A stretch of DNA of 64,000 bases, from positions 434,065 to 498,064 of the forward strand of contig NZ_LJJB01000013.1 in assembly GCF_001420695.1 (NCBI RefSeq), in the 5' to 3' direction. The DNA is from Brevibacillus choshinensis (GTDB lineage: Bacteria; Bacillota; Bacilli; Brevibacillales; Brevibacillaceae). Below, one piece after another: positions 10,176 to 20,903 of this stretch; the stretch's first letter is position 1; each line of letters opens with the position of its first letter. The notes under the pieces were generated by a model that saw only the letters and a list, made by a program, of their open reading frames with translations, was not told where the DNA came from and did not search any database. The position numbers were made by a program, and so were the translations under genes.

Positions 10176-10204
10176 TTGACAGTTTCCTCGATTCGTGACA
10201 TAAT
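10176..10204 (+). promoter_or_regulatory. Probable sigma-A promoter of the pyr operon
   Basis: TTGACA at 10176-10181 and CATAAT at 10199-10204, separated by 17 bases, lie about 20 bases before the PyrR-binding leader. Confidence 0.8.
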
Positions 10205-10218
10205 CCTACTTGACGAAT

Positions 10219-10926
<708 letters not shown>

Positions 10927-10939
10927 CACAACTAAATGA

Positions 10940-11037
10940 AACCTCTTTAACAGCGATCCCGTGAGGTCGGCAAGAGGCCATATCTTCCCATGTGAATGGA
11001 GAAGTTAGCCTCTTTGTGCCCGCACAAAGAGGTTTTT
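10940..11037 (+). promoter_or_regulatory. PyrR-responsive attenuator 2 (pyrR-pyrP intercistronic)
   Basis: A PyrR-binding hairpin spans about 10942-10977 (centre cgatcccgtgaggtcgg), followed by a terminator in which CCTCTTTGTG (11009-11018) pairs with CACAAAGAGG (11023-11032), with TTTTTC after it. Same logic as attenuator 1. Confidence 0.88.
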
Positions 11038-11101
11038 CTATTGCAGAATAAGTTGTGAGAGAGACAGGGAAGAAAAAGAAACACAGGGGGAACCTATAGA
11101 C

Positions 11102-12454
11102 ATGAGCCAGAAAAATTATATCGATGTGCACGAAACGCCAGAACTGAAAAAATTATTGCCACTTTCCATCCAGCACTTATTCGCCATGTTTGGCTCAACG
11201 GTTCTCGTACCGATTCTGACTGGACTGGATCCAGCCACTGCACTGTTTACGAGTGGGATCGGCACGCTGCTCTTCCTGTGGATTACCAAAGGAAGAATTC
11301 CTAACTATCTGGGTTCCTCCTTTGCCTTTATCGGACCGATCATTGCGGTCACAGCGTCTTACGGAGTAGGGACGGCTTTGCTCGGATGTTTCCTCTCTGG
11401 TCTGGTGTACATGATCGTAGCAGCTATCGTGAAGAAGGCCGGTGTGAAATGGATTGATAAAGTACTGCCGCCAGTCGTCATCGCGTCAGTCATCGTCGTC
11501 ATCGGTTTGAGCCTCGCAGGTGTAGCCGTCGATATGGCAACGAAGGTAACCGTAGATGGACAGTCGCAAATGTCTTTGACCTCCATCGAAATTTCATTAG
11601 TCACCATGGTAGTCACCGTCTTGGCAGCCGTACTCTTGCGTGGATTCTTGGGTCTCATCCCGATCTTGATCGGTATTATCGTAGGGTATGTATACACGCT
11701 TCTGCGTCACCCTGACTTGATCGACTTTCAAAAAGTAGCAGAAGCACCTTGGGTAGTAGGCATCGGAGACATGTTTGCCACACACTTCAAGTTTGGTGAG
11801 GTTGTCACCGCGATGGGAAATCCATCAGCATGGATTGCTGCACTGGTTATCGCACCAGTTGCTTTTGTCACACTGGCAGAGCATTTGGGTCATCTACTGG
11901 TAACAAGTAAAGTAATGGACCGCGACCTGATGAAAGACCCGGGTCTACACCGCAGCCTGCTCGGTGACGGTATTGCAACATCGCTCGCGGCAATCATCGG
12001 TGGTCCTCCAGCGACAACGTACGGTGAAAACATCGGCGTACTCGCGATCACACGAGTGTTCAGTAAAGTCGTCATCGGCTTGGCGGCTGTAATGGCCATC
12101 CTGTTCGCCTTCATCGGTAAAATCAGCACGCTCTTAATGAGTATTCCTACCCCGGTTTTGGGCGGTGTGTCCATCATTCTGTTCGGGATCATCGCAGCAC
12201 AAGGGTTGCGGATGTACGTAGAGAATAAAGTGGATTTCGCCAACAAGCGCAACATGGTAATCGCTGCAGCCATTCTCGTAACCGGTATCGGCGGATACAA
12301 AATTAGCTTTGCAGGAACAGGCATTCCTTTCCTGAATGACCTAACCATCGACAATATCGCATTTGCTACCTTCCTCGGAATTATCCTGCACGTGGTTTTG
12401 CCAGGCAAGGAATCCGCGATGGGCGAAGTGCAAGACGAACAACCACAAAACTAA
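11102..12454 (+). CDS. pyrP: Uracil permease
   Basis: 450 residues, a NCS2 (nucleobase:cation symporter-2) membrane protein with about 12-14 hydrophobic segments. Family motifs are visible, such as VTLAEHLGHLLVTSKVM and the GDGIATSLAAIIGGPPATTYGENIG region that contributes to nucleobase binding. It imports uracil. Located between two PyrR attenuators, so it is repressed by pyrimidine sufficiency, as in Bacillus. Confidence 0.93.
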   Translation: MSQKNYIDVHETPELKKLLPLSIQHLFAMFGSTVLVPILTGLDPATALFTSGIGTLLFLWITKGRIPNYLGSSFAFIGPIIAVTASYGVGTALLGCFLSGLVYMIVAAIVKKAGVKWIDKVLPPVVIASVIVVIGLSLAGVAVDMATKVTVDGQSQMSLTSIEISLVTMVVTVLAAVLLRGFLGLIPILIGIIVGYVYTLLRHPDLIDFQKVAEAPWVVGIGDMFATHFKFGEVVTAMGNPSAWIAALVIAPVAFVTLAEHLGHLLVTSKVMDRDLMKDPGLHRSLLGDGIATSLAAIIGGPPATTYGENIGVLAITRVFSKVVIGLAAVMAILFAFIGKISTLLMSIPTPVLGGVSIILFGIIAAQGLRMYVENKVDFANKRNMVIAAAILVTGIGGYKISFAGTGIPFLNDLTIDNIAFATFLGIILHVVLPGKESAMGEVQDEQPQN

Positions 12455-12465
12455 GAAAGACGTTC

Positions 12466-12603
12466 CCGATTCCTTTAAATCCAGTCCTGAGAGGCTGGCA
12501 AGGCATAGAACGCTGTTTCCCCTGCTCAAAAAGGGAGAAGACTTCAGCAGCTTCTTGTCTCGCCAGCCACAACGGCCGCGCGAAGGCAAGAAGCTTTTTC
12601 TTT
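12466..12603 (+). promoter_or_regulatory. PyrR-responsive attenuator 3 (pyrP-pyrB intercistronic)
   Basis: A PyrR-binding hairpin at about 12472-12503 (aatccagtcctgagaggctgg) is nearly identical to that of attenuator 1. The terminator uses AGCTTCTTG (12550-12558) and CAAGAAGCT (12587-12595) with a T-run; its loop is long (28 bases) and probably folds internally. Confidence 0.88.
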
Positions 12604-12633
12604 AGAGACATCAGATAAACGGAGGGATTCACA

Positions 12634-13581
12634 ATGAACAACACGGGTCACCTGATTGGCTTGAAAGATATGACAAAAGAGCAGATTGTACGGTTGTTGG
12701 ACCGAGCAGCCTACTGGGCAAATCGCCCAGGAGAGCAGGCGGAAGTCCTTCGAGGACGGTTTGTAGCCAACTTGTTCTTTGAGGCCAGCACTCGGACGCG
12801 CTTTTCCTTTGAAGTAGCCCAAAAGCGCCTAGGGGCACACGTGTTGAACTTCATTCCTGAAACCTCCTCAGCTGTGAAGGGCGAGACGGTCCATGACACG
12901 ATCCGCACGCTAGAAGCAATGGGTGTGGAAGCGGCCGTCATCCGAACAAAAAAAGAAGGACTGCTGCAAGAGCTGGCGGGAAGTGTGGGTCTGCAACTGA
13001 TCAACGCAGGTGATGGAACAAATGAGCATCCAACTCAATGCTTGCTCGATCTGCTGACGATGAAGCAACAGTTTGGACGACTGGATGGACTCACAGTCGC
13101 GATCATCGGCGACCTGCGGCACAGCCGGGTACTTGGCTCGCATCTGCATGCGATGCCCAAGCTGGGAGTGAACCTGCTTCTCTCCGGACCGACGAGCATG
13201 ATGCCACAGCCTGCGCAAATCCCGAATGGAGTCAAAATCGTTGGGATGGATGAAGCCATCCAGACTGCGGATGTGGTCATGATGCTGCGTGTACAACTGG
13301 AGCGCCACTCAGAGTCGCTGTACATTTCCAAGGAAGAATATCATCAGGCACACGGATTGACACTGGAGAGAGCAAAAGCCATGAAACCAAATGCGGTCAT
13401 CATGCATCCAGCTCCAGTCAACCGAGGAGTAGAAATTCATACGGATCTGGTTGAATCTGCAACCTCCTTGATCCAAAAACAAGTAACGAATGGAGTAGCA
13501 GCAAGAATGGCGGTACTAGAAACTCTGCTGAAAGGGAGCGATTTGAAATGGGAACCATCCTTGGTAACGGCAAACTATTAA
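12634..13581 (+). CDS. pyrB: Aspartate carbamoyltransferase catalytic subunit
   Basis: 315 residues. Carbamoyl-phosphate binding [15 protein letters not shown], the [14 protein letters not shown] block and [12 protein letters not shown] are all present. It joins carbamoyl phosphate and aspartate to N-carbamoyl-aspartate, the first committed step of pyrimidine synthesis. No regulatory subunit gene is nearby, as expected for Bacilli. Its end overlaps pyrC by 34 bases, indicating translational coupling. Confidence 0.97.
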   Translation: MNNTGHLIGLKDMTKEQIVRLLDRAAYWANRPGEQAEVLRGRFVANLFFEASTRTRFSFEVAQKRLGAHVLNFIPETSSAVKGETVHDTIRTLEAMGVEAAVIRTKKEGLLQELAGSVGLQLINAGDGTNEHPTQCLLDLLTMKQQFGRLDGLTVAIIGDLRHSRVLGSHLHAMPKLGVNLLLSGPTSMMPQPAQIPNGVKIVGMDEAIQTADVVMMLRVQLERHSESLYISKEEYHQAHGLTLERAKAMKPNAVIMHPAPVNRGVEIHTDLVESATSLIQKQVTNGVAARMAVLETLLKGSDLKWEPSLVTANY

Positions 13582-14828
13582 ATCATACGGGAGACTTGAT
13601 CCCAGTCGAAGTATTGGTAGAAGAGGGGCGTATCGTGGCGATGGGAGAGTCTATCCAGCGCGACGGTCACGACTGGGTAGATTGCAAAGGCGGACTGATC
13701 AGTGCTGGTCTCATCGATGTACACGTACATTTGCGCGAGCCAGGCTTTGAACATAAAGAAACGATCGAAACAGGAGCGAAGGCAGCAGCACGCGGTGGCT
13801 TTACAACCATCTGCTGCATGCCAAACACTCGCCCATCCATCGACAGTGTCGAGACAGTAACTTACATTTTGGACAAAGCACGTGAAGCCGGAATGGCGCG
13901 CGTGATTCCCTACGGTGCGATTACAGTAAGACAGCTGGGTAAAGAACTGACTAACTTCGCAGGATTGAAAGAGGCAGGCATCTTCGCACTGACAGACGAT
14001 GGTGTGGGAGTGCAGTCCACAGCCATGATGAAAAAAGCGATGCAGGCAGCGCAAGAGCTGGGCATCTCCATCGTAGCGCACTGCGAGGATGACGATTTAT
14101 TGATTCCGGGAGCGGCCTTGCACGATGGTGAAGTAGCAAAACGCCACGGACTTCCTGGCATCCCGTCAGAGTCCGAATCCATCCATGTTGGACGTGATAT
14201 CTTGCTGGCTGAGCAGACAGGTGTTCACTACCACGTCTGCCACATCAGTGCGAAGGAATCCGTAAGGCTGGTACGCGACGGAAAACGGGCAGGAATCAAT
14301 GTTACTTGCGAGGTTACTCCTCACCATTTGCTCCTGTGTGACGAAGATATTCCAGAAAACCTGGATACGAACTGGAAAATGAATCCACCACTGCGCTCTC
14401 GTGAAGATCGTGCCGCACTGATCGCGGGTCTCAAGGATGGAACAATCGATATGATTGCGACGGACCACGCACCACACACGGCAGAAGAAAAAGCAAACGG
14501 CATCAACCGAGCTCCATTCGGAATCGTTGGCTCAGAAACAGCGTTCCCACTGCTCTATACTCACTTTGTGCAAACGGGTGAGCTGACGCTAAAAGAACTG
14601 GTCGAGCTGTTGACCATCAAACCAGCAGCGGCATTCGGACTGCCATACGGTCGCCTGGAAGTCGGCGCGGTAGCTGATCTGACTATCATTGATCTGGAGA
14701 CAGAGCGGACAATTGACCCAACCACCTTTGCCAGCAAAGGAACGAATACACCATTTACTGGATGGGCATGCAAAGGATGGCCGATCCTAACCTTGGTAGA
14801 TGGCAAGATTGTACATCAAGACGTGTAA
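13548..14828 (+). CDS. pyrC: Dihydroorotase (biosynthetic)
   Basis: 426 residues, class I dihydroorotase. The metal site HVHLREPG, the carboxylate-binding MPNTRP, later His ligands in VAHCEDD and CHISAKES, and the catalytic Asp in [13 protein letters not shown] are all present. It closes N-carbamoyl-aspartate to dihydroorotate. The ATG at 13548 lies inside pyrB after AAAGGGAG. A second dihydroorotase-like gene occurs at 27063-28484. Confidence 0.97.
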   Translation: MGTILGNGKLLNHTGDLIPVEVLVEEGRIVAMGESIQRDGHDWVDCKGGLISAGLIDVHVHLREPGFEHKETIETGAKAAARGGFTTICCMPNTRPSIDSVETVTYILDKAREAGMARVIPYGAITVRQLGKELTNFAGLKEAGIFALTDDGVGVQSTAMMKKAMQAAQELGISIVAHCEDDDLLIPGAALHDGEVAKRHGLPGIPSESESIHVGRDILLAEQTGVHYHVCHISAKESVRLVRDGKRAGINVTCEVTPHHLLLCDEDIPENLDTNWKMNPPLRSREDRAALIAGLKDGTIDMIATDHAPHTAEEKANGINRAPFGIVGSETAFPLLYTHFVQTGELTLKELVELLTIKPAAAFGLPYGRLEVGAVADLTIIDLETERTIDPTTFASKGTNTPFTGWACKGWPILTLVDGKIVHQDV

Positions 14829-14891
14829 GAGCTCGACCTGAGAAAAGGGTCATGAATGGTATCGTGCGCGGACAATGAAGGAGGAACATAG

Positions 14892-15989
14892 ATGCGAGCA
14901 AGACTGATCTTGGAAGACGGAACAGAGTTTATCGGAACGGCGTTTGGTGCAACGAAAGAGACGTTCGGCGAAGTGGTGTTTAATACCGGACTGACTGGTT
15001 ATCAAGAGGTGCTGTCTGACCCTTCCTATTGCGGCCAGATCGTAACCATGACATACCCATTGATCGGGAATTACGGTATCAACCGCGACGATTTTGAGGC
15101 AGTCCGTCCATACATCCACGGCTTCGTAGTACGTGAACACTGCGACATGCCAAGCAACTGGCGCAATACCAACACGCTAGATGAGCTACTGAAAACGTAC
15201 GACATCCCTGGAATCAGCGGCGTGGATACGCGGATGCTGACGAGAAAGATCCGCTACCACGGCACGATGAAAGGCATGATCACCACCAATGAAGCGCCAC
15301 TCGCAGAGCTGGTGGCAGCGCTCCAATCTACCTCTCTGATGACCGATCAAGTATCACGTGTCTCCACGAAGAGCGTATTCAGCTGCCCTGGAAATGGACA
15401 TCGTGTAGTACTGGTCGATTTCGGCTCCAAGCACGGCATTTTGCGCGAGCTGACCAAGCGTCAATGCGACGTAGTGGTTGTTCCGTACAATGTGACTGCA
15501 GAAGAGATTCGTCGGATCCAACCGGACGGCATCCTGTTGTCCAACGGCCCTGGGGATCCAAAAGACGTACCAGAAGCAATCGATATGATCAAAGGCATCC
15601 TGGGAGAGTATCCAGTCTTCGGAATTTGCCTGGGTCATCAACTGTTCGCGCTGGCTTCTGGAGCGGACACTATGAAGATGAAATTCGGCCATCGCGGCGG
15701 CAATCACCCTGTGAAAGAGCTGCCGACTGGGCGCACTTATATCACTTCGCAAAACCACAGCTATGCGGTAAAAGAAGAATCACTCAACGGAACGGAACTG
15801 GAAATTACCCATATCGCCTTGAACGACGGTACGGTAGAGGGTCTACGCAACGTCGCGAAGAAGGCATTCTCTGTGCAATATCACCCGGAAGCGGCTCCTG
15901 GACCGTACGACTCCGGATACTTGTTCGACCAATTCCTAGATATGCTCGAAACCGCCAAGGAGGAGAAAAACTATGCCAAAACAAGATAA
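14892..15989 (+). CDS. carA: Carbamoyl-phosphate synthase small (glutaminase) subunit, pyrimidine-specific
   Basis: 365 residues. The N-terminal CPSase small-chain domain is followed by a class I glutamine amidotransferase domain with the nucleophile cysteine in [14 protein letters not shown] and the His-Glu pair in [15 protein letters not shown]. It releases ammonia from glutamine for CarB. Its end overlaps carB by 17 bases. Confidence 0.97.
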   Translation: MRARLILEDGTEFIGTAFGATKETFGEVVFNTGLTGYQEVLSDPSYCGQIVTMTYPLIGNYGINRDDFEAVRPYIHGFVVREHCDMPSNWRNTNTLDELLKTYDIPGISGVDTRMLTRKIRYHGTMKGMITTNEAPLAELVAALQSTSLMTDQVSRVSTKSVFSCPGNGHRVVLVDFGSKHGILRELTKRQCDVVVVPYNVTAEEIRRIQPDGILLSNGPGDPKDVPEAIDMIKGILGEYPVFGICLGHQLFALASGADTMKMKFGHRGGNHPVKELPTGRTYITSQNHSYAVKEESLNGTELEITHIALNDGTVEGLRNVAKKAFSVQYHPEAAPGPYDSGYLFDQFLDMLETAKEEKNYAKTR

Positions 15990-18900
15990 CTTGAAAAAAA
16001 TCCTCGTGATTGGTTCCGGTCCTATCGTGATCGGGCAAGCTGCAGAATTTGACTATGCAGGTACACAAGCTTGCGAAGCATTGAAAGAAGAAGGCATGGA
16101 AGTAGTCCTGATCAACTCCAACCCGGCGACAATCATGACAGACACAAACATGGCGGACAAAGTGTACATCGAGCCAATTACGCCCGAATTCGTTGCCCGC
16201 GTTATTCGTCAGGAAAAACCAGACGGCCTGCTGCCGACGCTCGGTGGACAAACGGGACTGAACATGGCAGTTGCCTTGGCAGAGTTAGGCGTGCTGGAAC
16301 AAGAAAACGTAAAGCTGCTCGGAACCAAGCTTGCGTCGATCAAGCAAGCAGAAGACCGTGAGCTGTTCCGATCCTTGATGAACGAGCTGGGCGAGCCCGT
16401 ACCGGAATCTGTCATTGTCAGCACAGTAGGAGAAGCGGTTGATTTCGCCAATGAAATCGGCTACCCGATCATTGTTCGCCCTGCCTACACGTTGGGTGGT
16501 ACAGGCGGCGGGATTTGTGACGACGAAGAAACGCTCCGCGAGATTGTGGCGAGTGGTTTGAAATATTCCCCGATTACCCAGTGCCTGATCGAGAAGAGTA
16601 TCGCGGGCATGAAAGAAATCGAATATGAAGTGATGCGCGATGCCAACGACAACTGCATCGTCGTATGTAACATGGAAAACATCGACCCGGTTGGCGTGCA
16701 TACAGGTGACTCGATCGTAGTGGCACCAAGCCAAACGCTTTCGGATCGCGAATACCAAATGCTTCGCTCCTCTGCACTGAACATCATCCGTGCGCTGGGC
16801 ATCGAGGGTGGTTGCAACGTGCAGTACGCACTCGACCCTTATAGCTTCCAATACTACGTGATTGAAGTAAACCCGCGTGTGAGCCGTTCCTCTGCGCTTG
16901 CTTCCAAAGCGACGGGCTACCCAATCGCAAAAATGGCGGCGAAAATCGCAATCGGCTACACGCTGGATGAATTGAAAAACCCGGTAACCGGTCAAACCTA
17001 CGCTTGCTTCGAACCAACCCTCGACTATGTAGTGAGCAAAATTCCGCGCTGGCCATTTGACAAGTTCCAGTCTGCGAATCGCAAGCTGGGCACGCAAATG
17101 AAGGCAACGGGTGAAGTCATGGCGATCGGTCGTACCTTTGAAGAGTCGATCATGAAAGCGATCCGTTCCCTGGAGATCGGAAGCTACCATATGGAGATCA
17201 AAGGAGCTTCCGAAATTGGTGTGGATGAGTTGAAAGCACGCCTGGTGGCAGCAGATGACGAGCGATTGTTCCTCTTGGCAGAAGCGCTGCGACGCGGTTG
17301 GACCATCGACGAGCTGCATGAGCTGACCAAAATCGACCTGTTCTTCCTACACAAATTCCACAAGATGGTTGCTTTTGAAGCGGAACTGGCAAAAGGCTTG
17401 ACGACGGAAAAACTGTATGAAGCCAAACGCATGGGCTTTACGGACAGAAAAATTGCTGATCTCTCCGGGCAAACAGAGGAAGCGGTTCGCGAACAGCGCA
17501 AACAGCACGGATTCGTTCCTGTCTATAAAATGGTAGACACCTGCGCAGCTGAATTCGAGGCGCAGACGCCGTACTACTACTCCAGCTATGAAACAGAAGA
17601 TGAGCGCATCGAAACGGGCAAAAAGCGTGTAGTTGTACTCGGCTCTGGTCCAATCCGCATCGGTCAAGGGATCGAATTTGACTACGCGACCGTTCATGCA
17701 GTCTGGGCGCTGAAAGAAGCCGGTTACGAAGCGATCATTGTCAACAACAACCCGGAAACAGTCTCGACGGACTTTAACACCTCGGACCGTCTGTACTTCG
17801 AACCACTGTACATCGAAGACGTGATGAACATTCTGGATGCCGAAAAACCGGAAGGCGTCATCGTGCAGTTCGGTGGACAAACCGCAATCAATCTGGCGGA
17901 CAAACTGTCGGCACGTGGAATAAAAATCCTCGGAACCAGCTTGGAAAACATTGATGCGGCAGAGAATCGTGAGAAGTTCGAAGCCTTGCTACGCGAACTG
18001 AACATCGCTCAGCCTCCTGGAAAAACGGTAACATCTGTAGACCAAGCGGTTGTGGCAGCAGAAGGACTGGGCTTCCCGGTGCTAGTGCGCCCTTCCTACG
18101 TACTCGGTGGACGTGCGATGGAGATTGTCTACAACGAGCCGGAGCTCTTGGAGTACATGGAGAAGGCAGTCAAAGTAAATCCTGATCATCCTGTTCTCGT
18201 AGACCGCTACATGGTAGGGGTCGAGGCAGAGGTGGATGCGATCTGCGATGGAGAAAACGTCCTGATTCCAGGAATCATGGAGCATATCGAACGCGCAGGG
18301 GTTCACTCCGGCGACTCGATCGCGGTATATCCGCCGCAATCTCTCACGCAAGCGATCAAAGACGAACTGATCGAAATGACGACGAAGCTGGCGCTCGCCC
18401 TGCAAATCAAAGGTCTGCTGAACATCCAGTTTGTCATCTATAAAGACCGTCCGTACGTGATCGAGGTCAATCCGCGTTCTTCCCGGACGGTGCCGTTCCT
18501 CTCCAAAGTGACGGGCATTCCGATGGCAAACATCGCGACCAAAGCGATTCTCGGACACTCGATCGTTGACCAAGGATTCACTCCGGGTTATCACCCAGAA
18601 GAAAAAATGGTTTCTGTCAAAGTACCAGTGTTCTCCTTTGCCAAGCTGCGTCGAGTAGACATCACGCTCGGACCGGAAATGAAATCGACTGGTGAAGTCA
18701 TGGGACGCGAGAGCACACTGGCAAAAGCCTTGTACAAAGGGCTGGTCGCTGCTGGTATGAATATCCCGACCAAGGGTGCGCTTCTCGTAACTGTAGCAGA
18801 CAAAGACAAGGAAGAAGCGCTGGGGATCGTCAAACGCTTCCGCCACTTGGGCTTCAAGCTACTGGCTACATCCGGCACCGCTGATTATCTGGAGCAAGCA

Positions 18901-19185
18901 GGCTTGCCAGTGACCCGTGTAAACAAGCTGTCGGAAGGGACGCCAAACCTTTTGGACATGATCCACAAAGGCGAAGCGAACATCGTGCTCAATACCCTGA
19001 CAAAAGGCAAAACACCGCAGCGTGACGGCTTCCGCATCCGCCGTGAAGCAGTGGAAAACGGCGCAGTATGCCTGACTTCACTGGATACTGCATCGGCTCT
19101 GCTGCATGTGCTGGAGACCATCACATTCTCCACGGAAGCGATGCCAGCGCAACGCTCTGGAGCGAAAGTGGCTGTGACGGTATAG
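15973..19185 (+). CDS. carB: Carbamoyl-phosphate synthase large subunit
   Basis: 1070 residues. Two homologous ATP-grasp halves are evident: [20 protein letters not shown] at the start of the first, and [20 protein letters not shown] near residue 550 for the second. The C-terminal 130 residues are the methylglyoxal-synthase-like regulatory domain ([15 protein letters not shown]). It makes carbamoyl phosphate from bicarbonate, ammonia and two ATP. The ATG follows AAGGAGG inside carA. In Bacillus the next genes would be pyrK and pyrD; here pyrF follows after 46 bases. Confidence 0.97.
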   Translation: MPKQDNLKKILVIGSGPIVIGQAAEFDYAGTQACEALKEEGMEVVLINSNPATIMTDTNMADKVYIEPITPEFVARVIRQEKPDGLLPTLGGQTGLNMAVALAELGVLEQENVKLLGTKLASIKQAEDRELFRSLMNELGEPVPESVIVSTVGEAVDFANEIGYPIIVRPAYTLGGTGGGICDDEETLREIVASGLKYSPITQCLIEKSIAGMKEIEYEVMRDANDNCIVVCNMENIDPVGVHTGDSIVVAPSQTLSDREYQMLRSSALNIIRALGIEGGCNVQYALDPYSFQYYVIEVNPRVSRSSALASKATGYPIAKMAAKIAIGYTLDELKNPVTGQTYACFEPTLDYVVSKIPRWPFDKFQSANRKLGTQMKATGEVMAIGRTFEESIMKAIRSLEIGSYHMEIKGASEIGVDELKARLVAADDERLFLLAEALRRGWTIDELHELTKIDLFFLHKFHKMVAFEAELAKGLTTEKLYEAKRMGFTDRKIADLSGQTEEAVREQRKQHGFVPVYKMVDTCAAEFEAQTPYYYSSYETEDERIETGKKRVVVLGSGPIRIGQGIEFDYATVHAVWALKEAGYEAIIVNNNPETVSTDFNTSDRLYFEPLYIEDVMNILDAEKPEGVIVQFGGQTAINLADKLSARGIKILGTSLENIDAAENREKFEALLRELNIAQPPGKTVTSVDQAVVAAEGLGFPVLVRPSYVLGGRAMEIVYNEPELLEYMEKAVKVNPDHPVLVDRYMVGVEAEVDAICDGENVLIPGIMEHIERAGVHSGDSIAVYPPQSLTQAIKDELIEMTTKLALALQIKGLLNIQFVIYKDRPYVIEVNPRSSRTVPFLSKVTGIPMANIATKAILGHSIVDQGFTPGYHPEEKMVSVKVPVFSFAKLRRVDITLGPEMKSTGEVMGRESTLAKALYKGLVAAGMNIPTKGALLVTVADKDKEEALGIVKRFRHLGFKLLATSGTADYLEQAGLPVTRVNKLSEGTPNLLDMIHKGEANIVLNTLTKGKTPQRDGFRIRREAVENGAVCLTSLDTASALLHVLETITFSTEAMPAQRSGAKVAVTV

Positions 19186-19231
19186 AATTTCATCGAAAAA
19201 AAGAGATCGGGATAGAAAAGAGGAGAGTAGT

Positions 19232-19969
19232 GTGCAACCACAATCCATTGATGTTAGAGAGCGCATGATCGTTGCGCTCGACTTTTCCACACTGGAAGAA
19301 ATCAAGCAGTGCCTGGCACCGCTGGAAGGTCGGATCCGTTATGTAAAGGTCGGGATGGAGCTTTCCTACGCGGAAGGGCCGGCAATCGTTCACTATTTGA
19401 AGGAGAGAGGCCTGAAGGTATTTCTTGACCTGAAGGTACACGATATCCCGAATACGGCCAGAGGTGCGATGAAGAGTCTGGCTCGATTGGGAGCGGATAT
19501 GGTGAACGTTCACGCTGCAGGTGGGGTAGCCATGATGGAAGCAGCGCGAGAAGGATTGGAGCAGGGGACAGCGGCAGGCTCTCCCCGCCCGATTCTGATC
19601 GGAGTCACCATGCTCACTTCTACAAGCTTGCAGACGATGAACGAACAGATCGCCATTCCAGGTACGGTAGAAGACGTGGTCGTACACTACGCGAAAATGA
19701 CGAAGCAGGCGGGACTGGATGGAGTGGTTGCTTCTCCGCTTGAAGTCCCGATGATCAAGAAAGCGGTAGGAGAATCTTTCCTGACAGTCACGCCAGGCAT
19801 TCGTCCTCTAGGCTCGGATAAAGGGGACCAAACGCGTATCACCACACCAGAGCAGGCATTCCAGCTGGGAAGCGATTATCTCGTGATCGGACGCGCCATT
19901 ACTGCGGCGAAAGATCCAGCTGCTACCTGGGAAAATATCGTTTCTGCTGTGGAAGCCGATCGTCGGTAA
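19232..19969 (+). CDS. pyrF: Orotidine 5'-phosphate decarboxylase
   Basis: 245 residues. GTG start after AGAGGAGAG. The catalytic Lys-Asp region FLDLKVHDIPNTARGA and the C-terminal phosphate-binding VTPGIRPLGSDKGDQTRITTP are conserved. It decarboxylates OMP to UMP. It follows carB directly, which is unusual because pyrK and pyrD normally intervene in this operon type. Confidence 0.97.
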   Translation: MQPQSIDVRERMIVALDFSTLEEIKQCLAPLEGRIRYVKVGMELSYAEGPAIVHYLKERGLKVFLDLKVHDIPNTARGAMKSLARLGADMVNVHAAGGVAMMEAAREGLEQGTAAGSPRPILIGVTMLTSTSLQTMNEQIAIPGTVEDVVVHYAKMTKQAGLDGVVASPLEVPMIKKAVGESFLTVTPGIRPLGSDKGDQTRITTPEQAFQLGSDYLVIGRAITAAKDPAATWENIVSAVEADRR

Positions 19970-19993
19970 TATACGAATCTGGAGGGAATGGAA

Positions 19994-20632
19994 ATGATGA
20001 CGATGACAACTGCCAAAGAAATTGCTGCAAGCTTGCTTGAGATTGGTGCTGTTCACCTGAGACCAGAGCAGCCATTTACATGGACTTCGGGTATTAAGTC
20101 GCCGATCTATTGCGACAACCGGATTACGATGTCTCATCCACAAGTGCGCCGCCAGATCGCTCGCTCCTTTGCTGAGACAATCAAGGCTCAATATCCAGAT
20201 GTTCAAGTCGTAGCAGGAACGGCGACGGCGGGAATTCCGCACGCGGCGTGGGTAGCAGAAGTGCTGGATTTGCCAATGATCTATGTTCGTGACAAGGCAA
20301 AAGGGCATGGCCGCCAAAATCAGATCGAAGGCTCGCTGACTGCCGGACAAAAAGTAGTCGTTATCGAAGATCTGATCTCTACAGGAGGAAGCTCGCTCAA
20401 AGCCGCTCAAGCCGTGCAGGCGGAAGGCGGAGAAGTACTAGGCGTTGTAGCCATCTTTAGCTACCAGTTCCCGGATGCGGAAGCTCTCTTTGCAGAAGCA
20501 GGCATTCCGTGCACGACTCTTTCGCAATATACCGCTCTTCTTGAAGCAGCCGCCGAACAAGGTGTCATTTCGGCTGATCAGGAGAAATTTTTGAGCGAAT
20601 GGCGCAAAGCTCCTCGGACATTCTTTGAATAA
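19994..20632 (+). CDS. pyrE: Orotate phosphoribosyltransferase
   Basis: 212 residues from the ATG at 19994, preferred over an ATG six bases upstream because GGAGGG lies at the right distance. Motifs: substrate loop FTWTSGIKSPIYCDNR, and PRPP loop VVVIEDLISTGGSSLKAA. It converts orotate and PRPP to OMP. Last gene of the biosynthetic operon; a long hairpin follows. Confidence 0.96.
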   Translation: MMTMTTAKEIAASLLEIGAVHLRPEQPFTWTSGIKSPIYCDNRITMSHPQVRRQIARSFAETIKAQYPDVQVVAGTATAGIPHAAWVAEVLDLPMIYVRDKAKGHGRQNQIEGSLTAGQKVVVIEDLISTGGSSLKAAQAVQAEGGEVLGVVAIFSYQFPDAEALFAEAGIPCTTLSQYTALLEAAAEQGVISADQEKFLSEWRKAPRTFFE

Positions 20633-20650
20633 GAGTGGTTCGTAGTAAAA

Positions 20651-20720
20651 ATAGGAGGAGTGAACGTAGCTGATTGCGTTCTCTCCTCCTATATTATGTA
20701 AGAAAACCTTACATGAATTT
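20651..20720 (+). terminator. Two consecutive hairpins after pyrE
   Basis: A 16-base stem with one mismatch pairs 20651-20666 with 20677-20692 (arm ATAGGAGGAGTGAACG). A second small stem ATGTAAG / CTTACAT (20696-20702 / 20708-20714) is followed by GAATTTTTTG. Together they probably end the pyr transcript; only the second has a T-run. Confidence 0.65.
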
Positions 20721-20770
20721 TTTGTCATCTGCCCAAAGATTGGACGGGTTAAAGGCTCTCTTATGCGGTC

Positions 20771-20788
20771 TTTGTCGGTAGAAACAAA
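20771..20788. promoter_or_regulatory. Dyad TTTGT-N8-ACAAA upstream of the MFS gene
   Basis: Inverted repeat TTTGT (20771-20775) and ACAAA (20784-20788), 8-base spacer. The same dyad with the same spacing is found at 23955-23972 upstream of the hydrolase-PyrKD operon. Possibly the operator of the PucR-family regulator encoded between them; that link is inference. Confidence 0.4.
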
Positions 20789-20903
20789 TCAAGAATATCA
20801 TAATAGTCTGTAAGGACAAAGGTATTCACCCAACATTCACATAAATCTATCGTTATGGAATAATTCAAATTTTCCTACTAAATGATCAAGGGGGAATGCT
20901 TTC

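Noticed and set aside
16285-17319. 344-codon minus-strand open frame inside carB
   Set aside because: Shadow of the carB codons on the other strand; no family match, no ribosome binding site, and carB is intact throughout.
18082-18846. 254-codon minus-strand open frame inside carB
   Set aside because: Same reason: antisense to a conserved ATP-grasp domain with strong codon bias.
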